A stretch of 64,000 nt of DNA from Thermomicrobiales bacterium (GTDB lineage: Bacteria; Chloroflexota; Chloroflexia; Thermomicrobiales; UBA6265), in the NCBI GenBank assembly GCA_023957115.1, contig JAMLHN010000005.1:92994-156993 (forward strand). Reading direction: 5' to 3'. The position numbers and the translations under genes were made by a program. Each line of letters starts with the position of its first letter. Position 1 is the first letter of the stretch. Under the pieces are notes generated by a model. That model was not told the DNA's origin, made no database searches, and saw only the letters and a program-made list of their open reading frames with translations. Positions 1-9,405 of this stretch are shown piece by piece.

Positions 1-1
1 G

Positions 2-478
2 CACGCCGAGATCATCGATTTGGCGGTGCTCGATCTCGATGGAAACGCGCTGATCGACACCTTGATCGCACCGTCCATTTGCATCCCGGCCGAGTCCTCA
101 CGTATTCATGGCATTGTCGATGCCGACGTGCAAAATGCTCCCGCCTGGAGCGACATCTATCCAGAGCTGGCCGGCCTGATTCGCGAGCGGCCGGTGGTTG
201 TCTACAACGCGTCGTTCGATCAGCGCATGATCGCCGCTTGTTGTCGCGTGTACGCCTGCGAACCGGTGTCCGTCGAGTGGCACTGCGCCATGCAGCAGTA
301 CGCCCGCTATGCGGGCGAGCGGTCGTCACACAAGCGCAACCGCTTCCGGCTCCACAAGCTGGGGGATGCCGTCTCTGCCTTCGGACTGCCCGCCGGTACC
401 CACCGGGCGCATTCGGACGCGATGGCCTGCCGCAACCTCGTCCTCGCGCTCGCCGATCTCGACCCCGAATCGGCGTAA
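2..478 (+). CDS. DnaQ-like 3'-5' exonuclease, 5' end cut off by window
   Basis: Open from the window edge in frame 2, so the first acidic motif (DxE) lies outside. The remaining 158 residues show the ExoII block (YNASFDQRM, Asn and Asp of the N-x3-D signature) and the ExoIII block (HRAHSDA, the H-x4-D of DEDDh enzymes). Such RNase T/DnaQ domains remove nucleotides from 3' ends in proofreading or repair. There is a conserved-looking HGI segment between the motifs, as in DNA polymerase III epsilon-type domains. It is too short to tell a stand-alone exonuclease from the end of a larger protein. The family call is firm; the specific substrate is not. Confidence 0.82.
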   Translation, partial: HAEIIDLAVLDLDGNALIDTLIAPSICIPAESSRIHGIVDADVQNAPAWSDIYPELAGLIRERPVVVYNASFDQRMIAACCRVYACEPVSVEWHCAMQQYARYAGERSSHKRNRFRLHKLGDAVSAFGLPAGTHRAHSDAMACRNLVLALADLDPESA

Positions 479-657
479 TCGAGGCGTCCAGCAGGGTATT
501 CGCGGTCTCGATCCCAATATCCCAGCATTGCGATATCCCCTTGACGGAGCTCATGCACTGATACAAACTGCGCATATTCCGAGTATTTCAGTCGGAATTG
601 AACGTCGATTGTGCCGCCTGCTGGTTGCGCGGCACCGAATCCAAACAGGAGCACATC

Positions 658-1764
658 ATGTCGAGATTCCGCCGGCTCGGGGCCGGAGTCGCGCTGACCC
701 TTGTAATGTCGTTTTCGTTCGTGCCCTTGGTCGCGGCGCAGGAGGCCACTCCGGTCGTCTCGGCGTCACCGGTTGCGGTCGAGGATCTGGAACTCTCCGG
801 TATCAAGACCTATCTCGTCGAGCGGGTCGACGCGGTGGTGGCGGGCAATGCGACATTGCTGGCCGCTGCCCAGCAGTACTACGATCTGGTCTCGGCCAAT
901 GACTTCGACTATCAGGCGGTTTGGGACCAGTTTGGGCCCGTGCTCGTTCCCGAGATCGAGAAGGCGCGCGATGTCTGGATCAACCAGTCGAGCGGCAACT
1001 ACGAACTCTCCGAAGGCATCGTCGCCGGTGTGCCGGCGCTCTCCTACTACGATCTCCTGCTCGATGCTGGAGCAAGTGGTGAAGAAGATCCCGCCAATGC
1101 CCTCGACAATGAGGTGACCCTGCCGGATGGCACCGTACTGCAGAGCCCTGGCAGCTTCTACCATCACCTGACCGAGCCTGCCTTGTGGGGAACGCACCCG
1201 GACTATGTTGGCCTGAAGGTCGATTTCGATGGCGATGGCACGATCGAGATCGGCGAAGCGCTTCCCGATGCGAACTTCCTGCTCGGTACCATGCAGGGGC
1301 TAAACCAGGCATCGCTCGATCTGCAGGCCGCAGTTGCGGCATGGGAGCCGACCCCGGAGGACGCGTTCACGGCCCTTCTCACCATGGTTCCCACTATGAA
1401 CGAGTATTTCGACGACTGGAAGAACTCGCCCTTCGTGCTCGGTCAGGACTCGACCGCTGAATCGTTCGTTGCGGTGAGCCGGTTGGTCGATGTCGCTGGT
1501 ATTCTCAACGGCCTGCTCGTGACGTACGACCATGTCCAGGGCGTCGTTCTCTCAGTCAATCCCGAACTGGCTGCACAGATCGATGCCGGGCTCGATGAGA
1601 TGATGGCGTTCGTTACCGATATTCACGCCCAGGAAGATGGAGGTACGCGGTTTACTCCGGAGCAGGCCGATATCTTCGCGGCGCAAATGGAAGAGATGTC
1701 ATCCGCGTCCGCAGGGCAGATTACCCAGGCGATGGCGCTGCTCGGTATCGAACCCGCGAGCTAG
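658..1764 (+). CDS. Exported protein next to FTR1; possible imelysin/EfeO-like
   Basis: 368 residues from ATG 658, which has an AGGAG ribosome site about 6 bases upstream; a start at 598 in the same frame is possible but has no such site. Residues 1-24 are a signal peptide (basic n-region, ALTLVMSFSFVPLVAA core). The mature part is acidic and helical, with an HHLTE segment near residue 175 that could be an HxxE motif as in M75/imelysin proteins, and a DGDG calcium-loop-like stretch. It lies 48 bases upstream of an FTR1 permease. The EfeO-type partner role (extracytoplasmic iron or haem handling) is inferred from this position and fold style, not from clear homology. Confidence 0.55.
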   Translation: MSRFRRLGAGVALTLVMSFSFVPLVAAQEATPVVSASPVAVEDLELSGIKTYLVERVDAVVAGNATLLAAAQQYYDLVSANDFDYQAVWDQFGPVLVPEIEKARDVWINQSSGNYELSEGIVAGVPALSYYDLLLDAGASGEEDPANALDNEVTLPDGTVLQSPGSFYHHLTEPALWGTHPDYVGLKVDFDGDGTIEIGEALPDANFLLGTMQGLNQASLDLQAAVAAWEPTPEDAFTALLTMVPTMNEYFDDWKNSPFVLGQDSTAESFVAVSRLVDVAGILNGLLVTYDHVQGVVLSVNPELAAQIDAGLDEMMAFVTDIHAQEDGGTRFTPEQADIFAAQMEEMSSASAGQITQAMALLGIEPAS

Positions 1765-1812
1765 CTCACCACTGGCTCGACCGGGAGCACTGAATCGAAC
1801 GAGGGCGGTACG

Positions 1813-4200
1813 GTGAACAGATTCGCGCGTGTTCTCTGCGCAGGTGTCCTGCTCGGTCTCACCTTTGTGACCACCTACTCGTCCCATACCCAGATCCATG
1901 CGCAGGAGTCGGCATCGACGCCGGCTCTTGCCGCGCATGACCTCAATGCCGGCGTCTTCGCCGCTCAGTCCCAGTTGATCCTGAGTAATCAGGATGCGGC
2001 TCAGGCAGGAATCGACCGAGCTGATGTGGCGTTGGAGATCATCGCTCCCATGTTTGCATCGGATCCCGATGCCGTCGCCGAGTTCCAGACGTATCTGGAC
2101 GAGGCACGTGTCGCCGTCGAAACCGGCGACAATATCGCGCTCGCCATCACCAAGGCGAGCATTTCGACCACGATCCTGGGCGCCGCCTATCGACAAACGA
2201 TCGCAGCCGTCCAGAGCGGCGATCTCGACACCGCCGCGGCATGGTTGCTCGTCCGTGAATACCGGCCCACCACCAGGTTCTCGGGCCCCAATGCGAAGGC
2301 GACCACCGCGCTTTCCGCGCTTTCCACTGGTGAGATGACGCTTGACGATGCATTGCTGGCCATCTCGGCCGATTTGCTCGACGCGTATCAGGGGCAGCTC
2401 GACGCTGCCGTTGTGGATGCCGTCCAGGCGGAGAAGAGCGGATATCCGATAAGTCAGGCGGAAGCGACCAGTCGCGCGAAGGGCTACTGGCAGATCGTGG
2501 CGCCCGCATTCGAAACACAACATGGCGCCGACGCCCGCCTGGCGGTCGATCAGACCTTCGCCAGCCTCGTCGCCGCCGCGGTGGCGGGGGACACGGCCAC
2601 CTTCGATGCGTCGATCGCCGAGGCGCAGGAGATTCTCGGTCAGTTTCGGGCTGCGCCGATGACCGATGAAGAGCGATCGGAGCGCGCTCATCAACTGATC
2701 CAGTTCCTGGGATTGATTCCGGTCGAATACAAGCGTGGGGTCAATGGAACGACCGTCACGATTCCGCTCGAGATCGAAGAGGCCAAGGCCTTCTCCGAAG
2801 CTGCCGGCGCGGCGTTTGCCGATATTCGTCCCGCGCTCAACCAGATCGATCCCGATGCGACCAAAACCATCGCGCTGGGGTTGCAATCGCTCGATCAGCA
2901 GCTGGCTGACGCCCGGGCCAGGACGACGGTCGTCGAGTCGAGCGTCATTGCGGACGCGGTGAACGCGCTCGAGGATCAGCTGCGGACGGTGTATCCAACG
3001 GAATGGAATCAATCGAGTAGCACCGCCGACTTCGATGTCGTCGCGACCTTGCTCGATCAGGTCCTCGCGGCCACGGCCGCCGGTCAATATCAACAGGCCG
3101 AATCAGCCAGGCTGCAGGCGTACGCCGTCTTCGAAACCGGTCCGGAAAAGCACTTGCTCGGGTTCGCTCCCCGTCTCGCCCAGGAGACCGAAGCGCTCTT
3201 CTGGGCAGGGAATGGCAGCACGCGTGGTTTGCAGGTGGCGATCGCCGATCACGCTCCGGTTGCGGAGATGCAGGCAATTCTCGCCGAGCTCGACAAGGTG
3301 CTGGCCGAAGGAAAGCAGCGCCTCGGCGCCGATCGGCCGGGAAATGCGTCGATCATCTTCAATTCCGCCACCATCGTCTTCCGTGAAGGACTCGAAGGGA
3401 TCCTGATTCTGGCGTCGTTGCTGGCGAGCATGGTGGGCGCCAATCGAATCTATAAGAAACCGCTCGTTGTCGGCGCCATCGGTGCATTCGTGGCGACGGT
3501 CATCCTGTTTGTCCTCGCGCGCACCGTTCTCCTTTCGCTCGGCCAGTACGGCGAGAAGCTGGAGGCCGTCGTTTCATTGATCGCCATCGGCGTGCTGCTG
3601 ATCGTGATGAACTGGTTTTTCCATAAGGTCTATTGGACCAAATGGATCGCCCACCATCACCAGCGACGCCGCATGCTCATCAGGGGTGCCGCGGGGCAGT
3701 TTCTCGGGCTGGCCATCCTGGGATTTACCAGCGTCTTCCGGGAAGGCGCCGAAACCGTTCTCTTCCTGCAGGCGATGGTGCTCGATGCCGGCACCTGGAC
3801 CGTGGTGCAGGGTGTTCTGCTCGGTCTTGCCGGGGTGGCGGTCGTTGGCGCGCTGGTCTTCTTCATGCAAGCCAAGTTGCCGCACAAGAAGATGCTCATC
3901 ATTACCGGATTCATGATCGCCTTCGTGCTGGTCACCATGGTTGGGACGACCGTGCATGTCCTGCAAGTCGTCGGCTGGATGCGGATAACCCCTATCGAGC
4001 ATGTCATCCTGCCCTATTGGTCCGGCGTCTGGCTGGGACTCTATGCCACTTGGGAAGGCGTCATCGCCCAGGTCCTTGCAGTCGTTTTCGTCATCGGGAG
4101 CTACTTTGCCGCCGAGTGGTCCCACGAACGGTCCCAACGCGCCAAGATCGAAGCGTCCATGGCTACCCACTCGTCCGGAGCGCTCAGCCCTGACTCGTGA
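1813..4200 (+). CDS. FTR1-family high-affinity iron permease with large exported N-terminal domain
   Basis: 795 residues. A signal peptide (residues 1-30) is followed by about 480 helical extracytoplasmic residues, then seven membrane segments from about residue 510. Two REXXE-type iron motifs identify the permease: REGLE at the start of the membrane domain and REGAE about 125 residues later, the Glu/Arg pairs that carry Fe(III) in Ftr1p/EfeU. A His-rich loop (HHHQRRR) lies between them. It follows the exported protein closely (48 bases, GAGGGCGGTACG before GTG 1813), so the two probably form one transcript. EfeB is not visible nearby. The long N-terminal region is typical of bacterial fusions rather than of the short E. 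coli EfeU. Confidence 0.9.
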   Translation: MNRFARVLCAGVLLGLTFVTTYSSHTQIHAQESASTPALAAHDLNAGVFAAQSQLILSNQDAAQAGIDRADVALEIIAPMFASDPDAVAEFQTYLDEARVAVETGDNIALAITKASISTTILGAAYRQTIAAVQSGDLDTAAAWLLVREYRPTTRFSGPNAKATTALSALSTGEMTLDDALLAISADLLDAYQGQLDAAVVDAVQAEKSGYPISQAEATSRAKGYWQIVAPAFETQHGADARLAVDQTFASLVAAAVAGDTATFDASIAEAQEILGQFRAAPMTDEERSERAHQLIQFLGLIPVEYKRGVNGTTVTIPLEIEEAKAFSEAAGAAFADIRPALNQIDPDATKTIALGLQSLDQQLADARARTTVVESSVIADAVNALEDQLRTVYPTEWNQSSSTADFDVVATLLDQVLAATAAGQYQQAESARLQAYAVFETGPEKHLLGFAPRLAQETEALFWAGNGSTRGLQVAIADHAPVAEMQAILAELDKVLAEGKQRLGADRPGNASIIFNSATIVFREGLEGILILASLLASMVGANRIYKKPLVVGAIGAFVATVILFVLARTVLLSLGQYGEKLEAVVSLIAIGVLLIVMNWFFHKVYWTKWIAHHHQRRRMLIRGAAGQFLGLAILGFTSVFREGAETVLFLQAMVLDAGTWTVVQGVLLGLAGVAVVGALVFFMQAKLPHKKMLIITGFMIAFVLVTMVGTTVHVLQVVGWMRITPIEHVILPYWSGVWLGLYATWEGVIAQVLAVVFVIGSYFAAEWSHERSQRAKIEASMATHSSGALSPDS

Positions 4201-4617
4201 AGCACGGCCGTGGGACAACAGGCGGCTCGCGGCATGCGGCAGGCTGAAGCAAATCTGGCGCGCACGGCTCCTCGCTTCGTCACAGAAGAGTCCTCGTCCC
4301 TCATAGGTCTTATCCCCAGGCAATCACGCGGATTCCGTATCACTCATTCTCCGGAGAAATACTTCGGAGTCCGTTGTATGTTGCGACCACGCAACAGCGC
4401 GAACGCGAAGCTCGCGCCAAATTCGTATGTAATCGGTTTGTTTTCGATCCCGGAGAGTGGCGCAACAAGTGTAGAATTCATAACGTGCACGCAACAGCGG
4501 CGTTCTGTGCCATGCACCTTGTGTTCTGGATCGCGTGTGCCGAAGTGAGCAGTCCCTTAGCGGCGTGCTGATCAGGAACAAGTATCTTTGCGCGCCAAAC
4601 ACTCAGGTGGAACGAGC
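4201..4617. other. Intergenic region before the 2-oxoglutarate dehydrogenase operon
   Basis: 417 bases without a convincing gene. It is less GC-rich than the flanking genes in its second half (4400-4490), as expected for a promoter region, but no clean -35/-10 pair was found. It contains one copy of a 24-base dispersed repeat (4324-4347) that recurs at 9603-9626. Confidence 0.6.
4324..4347 (+). repeat. Dispersed intergenic repeat, copy 1
   Basis: A 24-base stretch beginning TCACGCGGATTCCGTATCA is repeated at 9603-9626 with one mismatch. Both copies are preceded about 13 bases upstream by TATCCCC, so the conserved unit is roughly 35 bases. Neither copy lies in a gene. Confidence 0.75.
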
Positions 4618-7509
4618 ATGTCCGATCTCGGAGCTTTTTACGGGCCAAATGCCGGCTATGTGCTCGAGCTCTATGAGCAGTATCAACAGGACCCGACCTC
4701 GGTCGGGCCGCGCTGGCAGACCTATTTCGAAGAATTCACTCCAGAGCTTCCGCGTGTCACGAACGGGCACGTTGGCACACCGGCGACGGCGACCCCCGCG
4801 GTCGATTTGGAGAAGGTCGTTGGAGCGGCTGCACTCGCGCAGGCCATTCGCGAATACGGTCATCTCGATGCCTCGATCGACCCACTCGGCCGGCCGGTTG
4901 CCGATAATCCCGATCTCGATCTCGACACCTATCGGCTGACGGATGCCGATTTGCGGGCATTGCCGGCCATGGTCGTTGGGGGGGAAGTGGCGGCTTCCTC
5001 CGCCAATGCGTATGAGGCAATTCAGAAGCTTCGTGCGATCTATACCGGTTCGACCGGATACGACTTCGATCACGTTCATCTGCCGGCGGAGCGCGCCTGG
5101 CTGACCGAGGCTGCGGAATCCCAACGCTTTGCTCAGCCCATGGAGCGTTCGGCACGCCGGGCGCTCCTGCGCCGGCTCACCGATGTCGAAGCCTTCGAAC
5201 GCTTCCTGCACCAGACCTACCTGGGGCAGAAGCGTTTTTCTATCGAAGGGACCGACATGCTGGTTCCGATGCTCGACGAGATCGTGCTGGCTGCCGCGAG
5301 TGACGGGGTGCGCGAGGTCATCTTTGGAATGGCCCACCGTGGACGCCTCAATGTCATGACCCATGTGCTCGGCAAACCATATCAGGCCATCATCGCCGCG
5401 TTCGAAGGAGCCAAATGGCATCCGAAACAGGATGAGAACGATCCAGCCCAGCAGTTCTCCGGGGACGTGAAATACCACCTTGGCGCCCGGCTGCTGCGCG
5501 GCGAGCAGGGCCACATGGTCGAAGTCCCGCTGGCGCTTGCGCCAAACCCAAGTCATCTCGAAGCGGTCAATCCGGTCGTCGAAGGGATGGTGCGCGCGCT
5601 TCAGGATGTCACCGATAAACCGGGCAAACCGGTGCGGGACAACAAGGCCGGAATGGCCATCCTGATCCATGGCGATGCCGCCTTCCCCGGTCAGGGCGTC
5701 GTCGCAGAGACGTTGAACCTCTCCGCGCTGCCCGGCTATACGACCGGGGGCACTATTCACATCATCGCCAACAACCAGGTTGGATTCACAACCTCTCCCA
5801 GCGATTCACGCTCGACCCGATATGCAGGCGACCTTGCCAAGGGCTTCGAGATTCCGGTTGTGCATGTCAATGCCGACGATCCCGAAAGCTGTCTAGCGGC
5901 GGTTCGTATGGCGATCGAATACCGCGACACATTCGGGAAGGACTTCCTGGTCGACCTTGTCGGATATCGCAAGTGGGGGCATAACGAGGGCGACGAGCCA
6001 TCGTTTACCCAGCCAGAGATGTACCGGCTCATCGATAAGCACCCAACCGTACGCGACCTCTTCGCCCAACAACTGCTGAGCGCGGGTGATATCCAGACGG
6101 GCGAAGCCGAGACGATGCTTCAGGGCGCGCTCGACAACCTGGCGGGCATCCGGCGGTCGGTGACCGATGGAACCGCCAATCTGAGCGAGGACGTTCCGCC
6201 ACCGCCCCCACGCCGCGGGGTCGATACCGGTGTGCCAGAAGAAACGCTGCGCGAATATCATCGAGACATCCATGCGGTTCCGGAGGGCTTCACCATCACG
6301 TCCAAGCTTGCCCGGCAATGGGACCGCCGCGCGAAGGTGCTCGACTCGTCCGATGCGCGGATCGATTGGGCACATGCGGAAACGCTGGCCTTTGCCGCCA
6401 TTTTGGCCGAAGGAACGCCGATTCGCCTCACCGGACAGGACTCGGAGCGCGGCACCTTCAGCCAGCGGCATCTGGTGCTGCACAGTCTCGATGGATCGAC
6501 CTATACGCCGCTGACCGCGCTTCCGGCCGCGACGGCATCGTTTGCCGTGTATAACAGCGCTTTGTCGGAAGAAGCGACCGTTGGGTTCGAATACGGTTAC
6601 AGTGTCCAGGCTCCTGGCCGGCTGGTGATCTGGGAGGGCCAGTTTGGCGACTTCGCCAATGGCGCCCAGGTGATGATCGATCAGTTCATTTCAGCCGCTC
6701 GCACCAAGTGGCGGGTCGAGCCATCGCTGGTTCTTCTCCTGCCGCATGGGTATGAAGGGCAGGGGCCGGAACATTCCAGCGCTCGTCTGGAACGATTTCT
6801 TCAGCTTTACGCACAGGACAACATCCGCGTCGTGAACGCGACGACGTCGGCGCAGTATTTCCATTTGCTGCGACGTCAGGCGGCGCTCCTCCTTTCCGAT
6901 CCGCGGCCGCTGGTCGTCATGACGCCAAAGAGCTTGCTGCGTAACCCGGCGGCTGCGTCCGAGCTGAAGGATCTGGTGCAGGGCACCTTCCAGATGGTGA
7001 TGGACGATGCAATCAATACCGAGACCAAATCCGTGACCCGGCTGGTGCTCTGCTCGGGCAAGGTGGCCGTCGATCTCGATGCGAGCCCCTTGCGCGCGGA
7101 GACCCAGAATGTTGCGATTGCGCGTGTCGAGCAGTTGGCGCCGTTCCCGAAACGAGCGCTTGGGAAGACGCTCGCGCTCTACCCCAATCTGAAGGAAGTC
7201 GTCTGGCTCCAGGAAGAGCCGCAGAATATGGGGGCGTGGACCTACATTCACGCCAAGCTGCGTGAGATCGCCAGCGGACTGCCGGTGAGCTATATCGGGC
7301 GGCCGGAGCGCGCCAGCCCGGCCGAGGGCGCCGCGGACCTTCACGCGGTCGAGCAGAAACGGATCGTCGCTGCCGCGTTCGAAGGCGCGCCGTCACCGCG
7401 TGCGTCCCGGTCGAATGGAAATGGACGCAAGAACACAGCCAACGGGCACGCCGAATCGGGTGAATCCGTCGAGATTGTCGAAAAGAAGACAGCCAAGAGC
7501 AGGAGTTGA
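4618..7509 (+). CDS. sucA: 2-oxoglutarate dehydrogenase E1 component
   Basis: 963 residues from ATG 4618, with AGGTGG about 8 bases upstream; an earlier in-frame TTG at 4588 has no ribosome site. Thiamine-diphosphate-dependent decarboxylation of 2-oxoglutarate and transfer to the E2 lipoyl group, in the TCA cycle. The short N-terminal E2-binding segment (YVLELYEQYQQDP) is present. ThDP/active-site blocks seen are GMAHRGRLNVM, GDAAFPGQGVVAETLN and IIANNQVGFTT, with the C-terminal pyrimidine-domain block GFEYGYSVQ. There is no N-terminal acyltransferase domain, so it is the ordinary E1o, not the mycobacterial KGD fusion. The E2 gene follows after 3 bases. No E3 or succinyl-CoA ligase gene is in the window. 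Confidence 0.96.
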   Translation: MSDLGAFYGPNAGYVLELYEQYQQDPTSVGPRWQTYFEEFTPELPRVTNGHVGTPATATPAVDLEKVVGAAALAQAIREYGHLDASIDPLGRPVADNPDLDLDTYRLTDADLRALPAMVVGGEVAASSANAYEAIQKLRAIYTGSTGYDFDHVHLPAERAWLTEAAESQRFAQPMERSARRALLRRLTDVEAFERFLHQTYLGQKRFSIEGTDMLVPMLDEIVLAAASDGVREVIFGMAHRGRLNVMTHVLGKPYQAIIAAFEGAKWHPKQDENDPAQQFSGDVKYHLGARLLRGEQGHMVEVPLALAPNPSHLEAVNPVVEGMVRALQDVTDKPGKPVRDNKAGMAILIHGDAAFPGQGVVAETLNLSALPGYTTGGTIHIIANNQVGFTTSPSDSRSTRYAGDLAKGFEIPVVHVNADDPESCLAAVRMAIEYRDTFGKDFLVDLVGYRKWGHNEGDEPSFTQPEMYRLIDKHPTVRDLFAQQLLSAGDIQTGEAETMLQGALDNLAGIRRSVTDGTANLSEDVPPPPPRRGVDTGVPEETLREYHRDIHAVPEGFTITSKLARQWDRRAKVLDSSDARIDWAHAETLAFAAILAEGTPIRLTGQDSERGTFSQRHLVLHSLDGSTYTPLTALPAATASFAVYNSALSEEATVGFEYGYSVQAPGRLVIWEGQFGDFANGAQVMIDQFISAARTKWRVEPSLVLLLPHGYEGQGPEHSSARLERFLQLYAQDNIRVVNATTSAQYFHLLRRQAALLLSDPRPLVVMTPKSLLRNPAAASELKDLVQGTFQMVMDDAINTETKSVTRLVLCSGKVAVDLDASPLRAETQNVAIARVEQLAPFPKRALGKTLALYPNLKEVVWLQEEPQNMGAWTYIHAKLREIASGLPVSYIGRPERASPAEGAADLHAVEQKRIVAAAFEGAPSPRASRSNGNGRKNTANGHAESGESVEIVEKKTAKSRS

Positions 7510-7512
7510 TGA

Positions 7513-8808
7513 ATGCCGGTTGAGATCCGGGTGCCACCGCTGGGAGAGTCGCTCGTCGACGCAGTGGTCGGTCAATGGTTGAAGTCCGAGGGTGATGCTG
7601 TCACACGGGGAGAGACGATCCTCGAGCTCGAGACCGACAAAGTCAATCTCGATGTCACCGCCGACGAGGACGGGGTCCTGGCTTCGATCGCGCATGCCGA
7701 AGGTGACGTAGTCACGGTCGGCGAGGTGCTGGGAACGATCTCCGCGGGCGCTGCCGCGACCAATGGTACGGCTTCCGAAGCCGCTGCTCCGGCGGAAACG
7801 GCTCCCGCTCCGGTGGCCGAGCCTGTTGCCGCTACGACTGCTCCTGCCGAGACCTCGGCTGTGTCAGACGGTGCCGGGCGTGCTGCCCCGGCGGTGCGCC
7901 GTCTTGCCGAAGAGCACAATATCGACCTGAATGCGGTTCCGGGAACGGGGCCGGGCGGACGCGTGACGCGCGAGGACATTCTTTCGATTGCGACTGCGCG
8001 GCAGCAGACCGCGGCGCCGGTTGCTCCGTCGGCTCCCGCCCCGGCGCCGGCGCCATCTGTTCCCGCCCCGCAGCCGCCTGCTCCGGCCGCTCCACGGGTC
8101 GAAGACGCACGTGGCGAAGAGCGTATTCGCATGAACCGGCGACGCCAGACCATCGCCAACCGGCTGGTCGAAGCGCAGCATACGGCCGCCATGCTGACAA
8201 CGTTCAACGAGATCGATATGTCGGCCGTCATGGATCTGCGCGCCCAGCGCAAGGACGCCTTCAAGGAGAAGTTCGGGGTCAATCTCGGCTTCATGTCGTT
8301 CTTCACCAAGGCGACGGTTGGGGCGCTCAAGGCGTATCCCTATGTGAACGCCGAGATCCAGGGCGACGAGATCGTTCTGAAGAAGTACTACGACATCGGT
8401 ATTGCGGTCGGCATCGATGAAGGACTGGTCGTTCCCGTCGTGCGTGACGCGGATCGCAAGTCGTTCGCTGATATCGAGAAGACCATCGTCGACCTGGCGA
8501 CGCGCGCGCGTTCGGGCGACCTGGAGCTATCCGAGCTCATGGGTGGCACCTTTACGATCACCAACGGTGGAATCTATGGGTCGCTCATGTCGACCCCGAT
8601 TCTCAACGCGCCACAGGTTGGCATTCTCGGGATGCACGCCATCCAGAAGCGAGCAGTCGTCGTCGATGACGAGATCGTGATCCGCCCGATGATGTACGTC
8701 GCGCTTTCTTACGATCACCGAATCGTCGACGGCAGCACGGCCGTACGTTTCCTGGTCAAGATCAAAGAGCTCATCGAGGATCCCACGACGCTCCTGCTGG
8801 AAGGATAA
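7513..8808 (+). CDS. sucB: Dihydrolipoamide succinyltransferase (E2 of 2-oxoglutarate dehydrogenase)
   Basis: 431 residues. An N-terminal lipoyl domain has its attachment lysine in ETDKVNLDV (about residue 43). An Ala/Pro linker follows, then a peripheral subunit-binding domain (APAVRRLAEEHNIDLNAVPG, about 120-155) and a second Ala/Pro linker. The catalytic acyltransferase domain ends in SYDHRIVDG, the His/Asp active-site motif. It starts 3 bases after sucA, with the ribosome site (CAGGAG) inside the end of sucA, so expression is coupled. A single lipoyl domain and the pairing with an E1o favour the succinyl rather than the acetyl enzyme. Confidence 0.95.
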   Translation: MPVEIRVPPLGESLVDAVVGQWLKSEGDAVTRGETILELETDKVNLDVTADEDGVLASIAHAEGDVVTVGEVLGTISAGAAATNGTASEAAAPAETAPAPVAEPVAATTAPAETSAVSDGAGRAAPAVRRLAEEHNIDLNAVPGTGPGGRVTREDILSIATARQQTAAPVAPSAPAPAPAPSVPAPQPPAPAAPRVEDARGEERIRMNRRRQTIANRLVEAQHTAAMLTTFNEIDMSAVMDLRAQRKDAFKEKFGVNLGFMSFFTKATVGALKAYPYVNAEIQGDEIVLKKYYDIGIAVGIDEGLVVPVVRDADRKSFADIEKTIVDLATRARSGDLELSELMGGTFTITNGGIYGSLMSTPILNAPQVGILGMHAIQKRAVVVDDEIVIRPMMYVALSYDHRIVDGSTAVRFLVKIKELIEDPTTLLLEG

Positions 8809-8816
8809 TCGTGATG

Positions 8817-8850
8817 GTCCGGGGGCCGGAGTCCTGAGTCCGGAGAAAAG
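8817..8850 (+). repeat. Period-7 repeat arm (site A), single arm
   Basis: Begins 8 bases after the sucB stop. The core GGAGTCCTGAGTCCGG is nearly the same as part of the left arm flanking the four-helix-bundle gene at 24753. No inverted partner is visible here, so this is a solitary arm or a remnant. Confidence 0.6.
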
Positions 8851-8859
8851 GGCAAACTA

Positions 8860-8896
8860 ACACGTGGAACGGAAAAGCCGTTCCACGTGTTTTCTT
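8860..8896 (+). terminator. Rho-independent terminator of the sucAB operon
   Basis: Perfect 13-base-pair stem (8860-8872 with 8878-8890), 5-base loop, followed by TTTCTT. It lies between the end of sucB and the convergent ferritin-like gene and could also act on the minus strand. Confidence 0.9.
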
Positions 8897-8925
8897 CGCG
8901 TTCGATTGTTGTGCGGGGCCTCGGC

Positions 8926-9405
8926 TCAGCGTTTCGGTTCGGTTTCTTTGCGGCTTCTGGGATCCGCGACCACGCCCAGCGCGGCCGCCAGCTCGATCTG
9001 GTGATCCTGCTCCTGCTTGGTGATCTCCTGCAGGACTTCGGCCAGCGCGAACTCGCCGATCTCTTGCGCCTGCAAGATCCGTTTCCGATACTCGGCCACC
9101 GTCTCGTCCTCAGCTCGGAGGTCGGCCCAGAGCATTCCCTCGGCATCCTCCGGTATTTCGACCGGCTTTGGCTTCTCGGTCGGATAGACGCCGAAATAGT
9201 CGAGCTGCTTGGCAACCGCAATAGCATGATCGAGCTCTTCATGCGCATGCACTTCCAGCTCGCTGGCAATGTCCATGTATTGCGGGCCATCCAGCACCTG
9301 GCTGTAGATCACATACTGGATGATTGCCTTGTATTCACGCGCCAGATCTTCCTGAAGTCCCTGAACCAAAGCGTCACGTTTCGTGGCCAGTTCTTGATCG
9401 TTCAC
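8926..9405 (-). CDS. Ferritin-like diiron-domain protein
   Basis: 159 residues from GTG 9405; a perfect GGAGGT sits 7 bases before it, which decides against the longer frame starting at 9477. The sequence is a four-helix ferritin-like domain: the first helix carries E-x2-AIIQY (LAREYKAIIQY), the second ELEVHAHEELDHAIAVA (E-x2-H type ligands), the fourth KQEQDHQIELAAALG (E-x2-H). These acidic/His pairs fit a diiron centre as in bacterioferritin-like or DUF892-like proteins. It may store iron or detoxify oxidants, in keeping with the iron permease upstream, but substrate and oligomer state cannot be read from sequence. Confidence 0.8.
   Translation of the reverse strand: MNDQELATKRDALVQGLQEDLAREYKAIIQYVIYSQVLDGPQYMDIASELEVHAHEELDHAIAVAKQLDYFGVYPTEKPKPVEIPEDAEGMLWADLRAEDETVAEYRKRILQAQEIGEFALAEVLQEITKQEQDHQIELAAALGVVADPRSRKETEPKR

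Noticed and set aside
4210..4548. Open frame between FTR1 and sucA
   Set aside because: No ribosome site or family motif; it crosses the dispersed repeat and promoter-like low-GC region.
7572..8330. Long minus-strand frame opposite sucB
   Set aside because: Its Ala/Ser/Val-rich sequence is the mirror of the sucB Ala/Pro linker; a typical shadow frame in GC-rich DNA.
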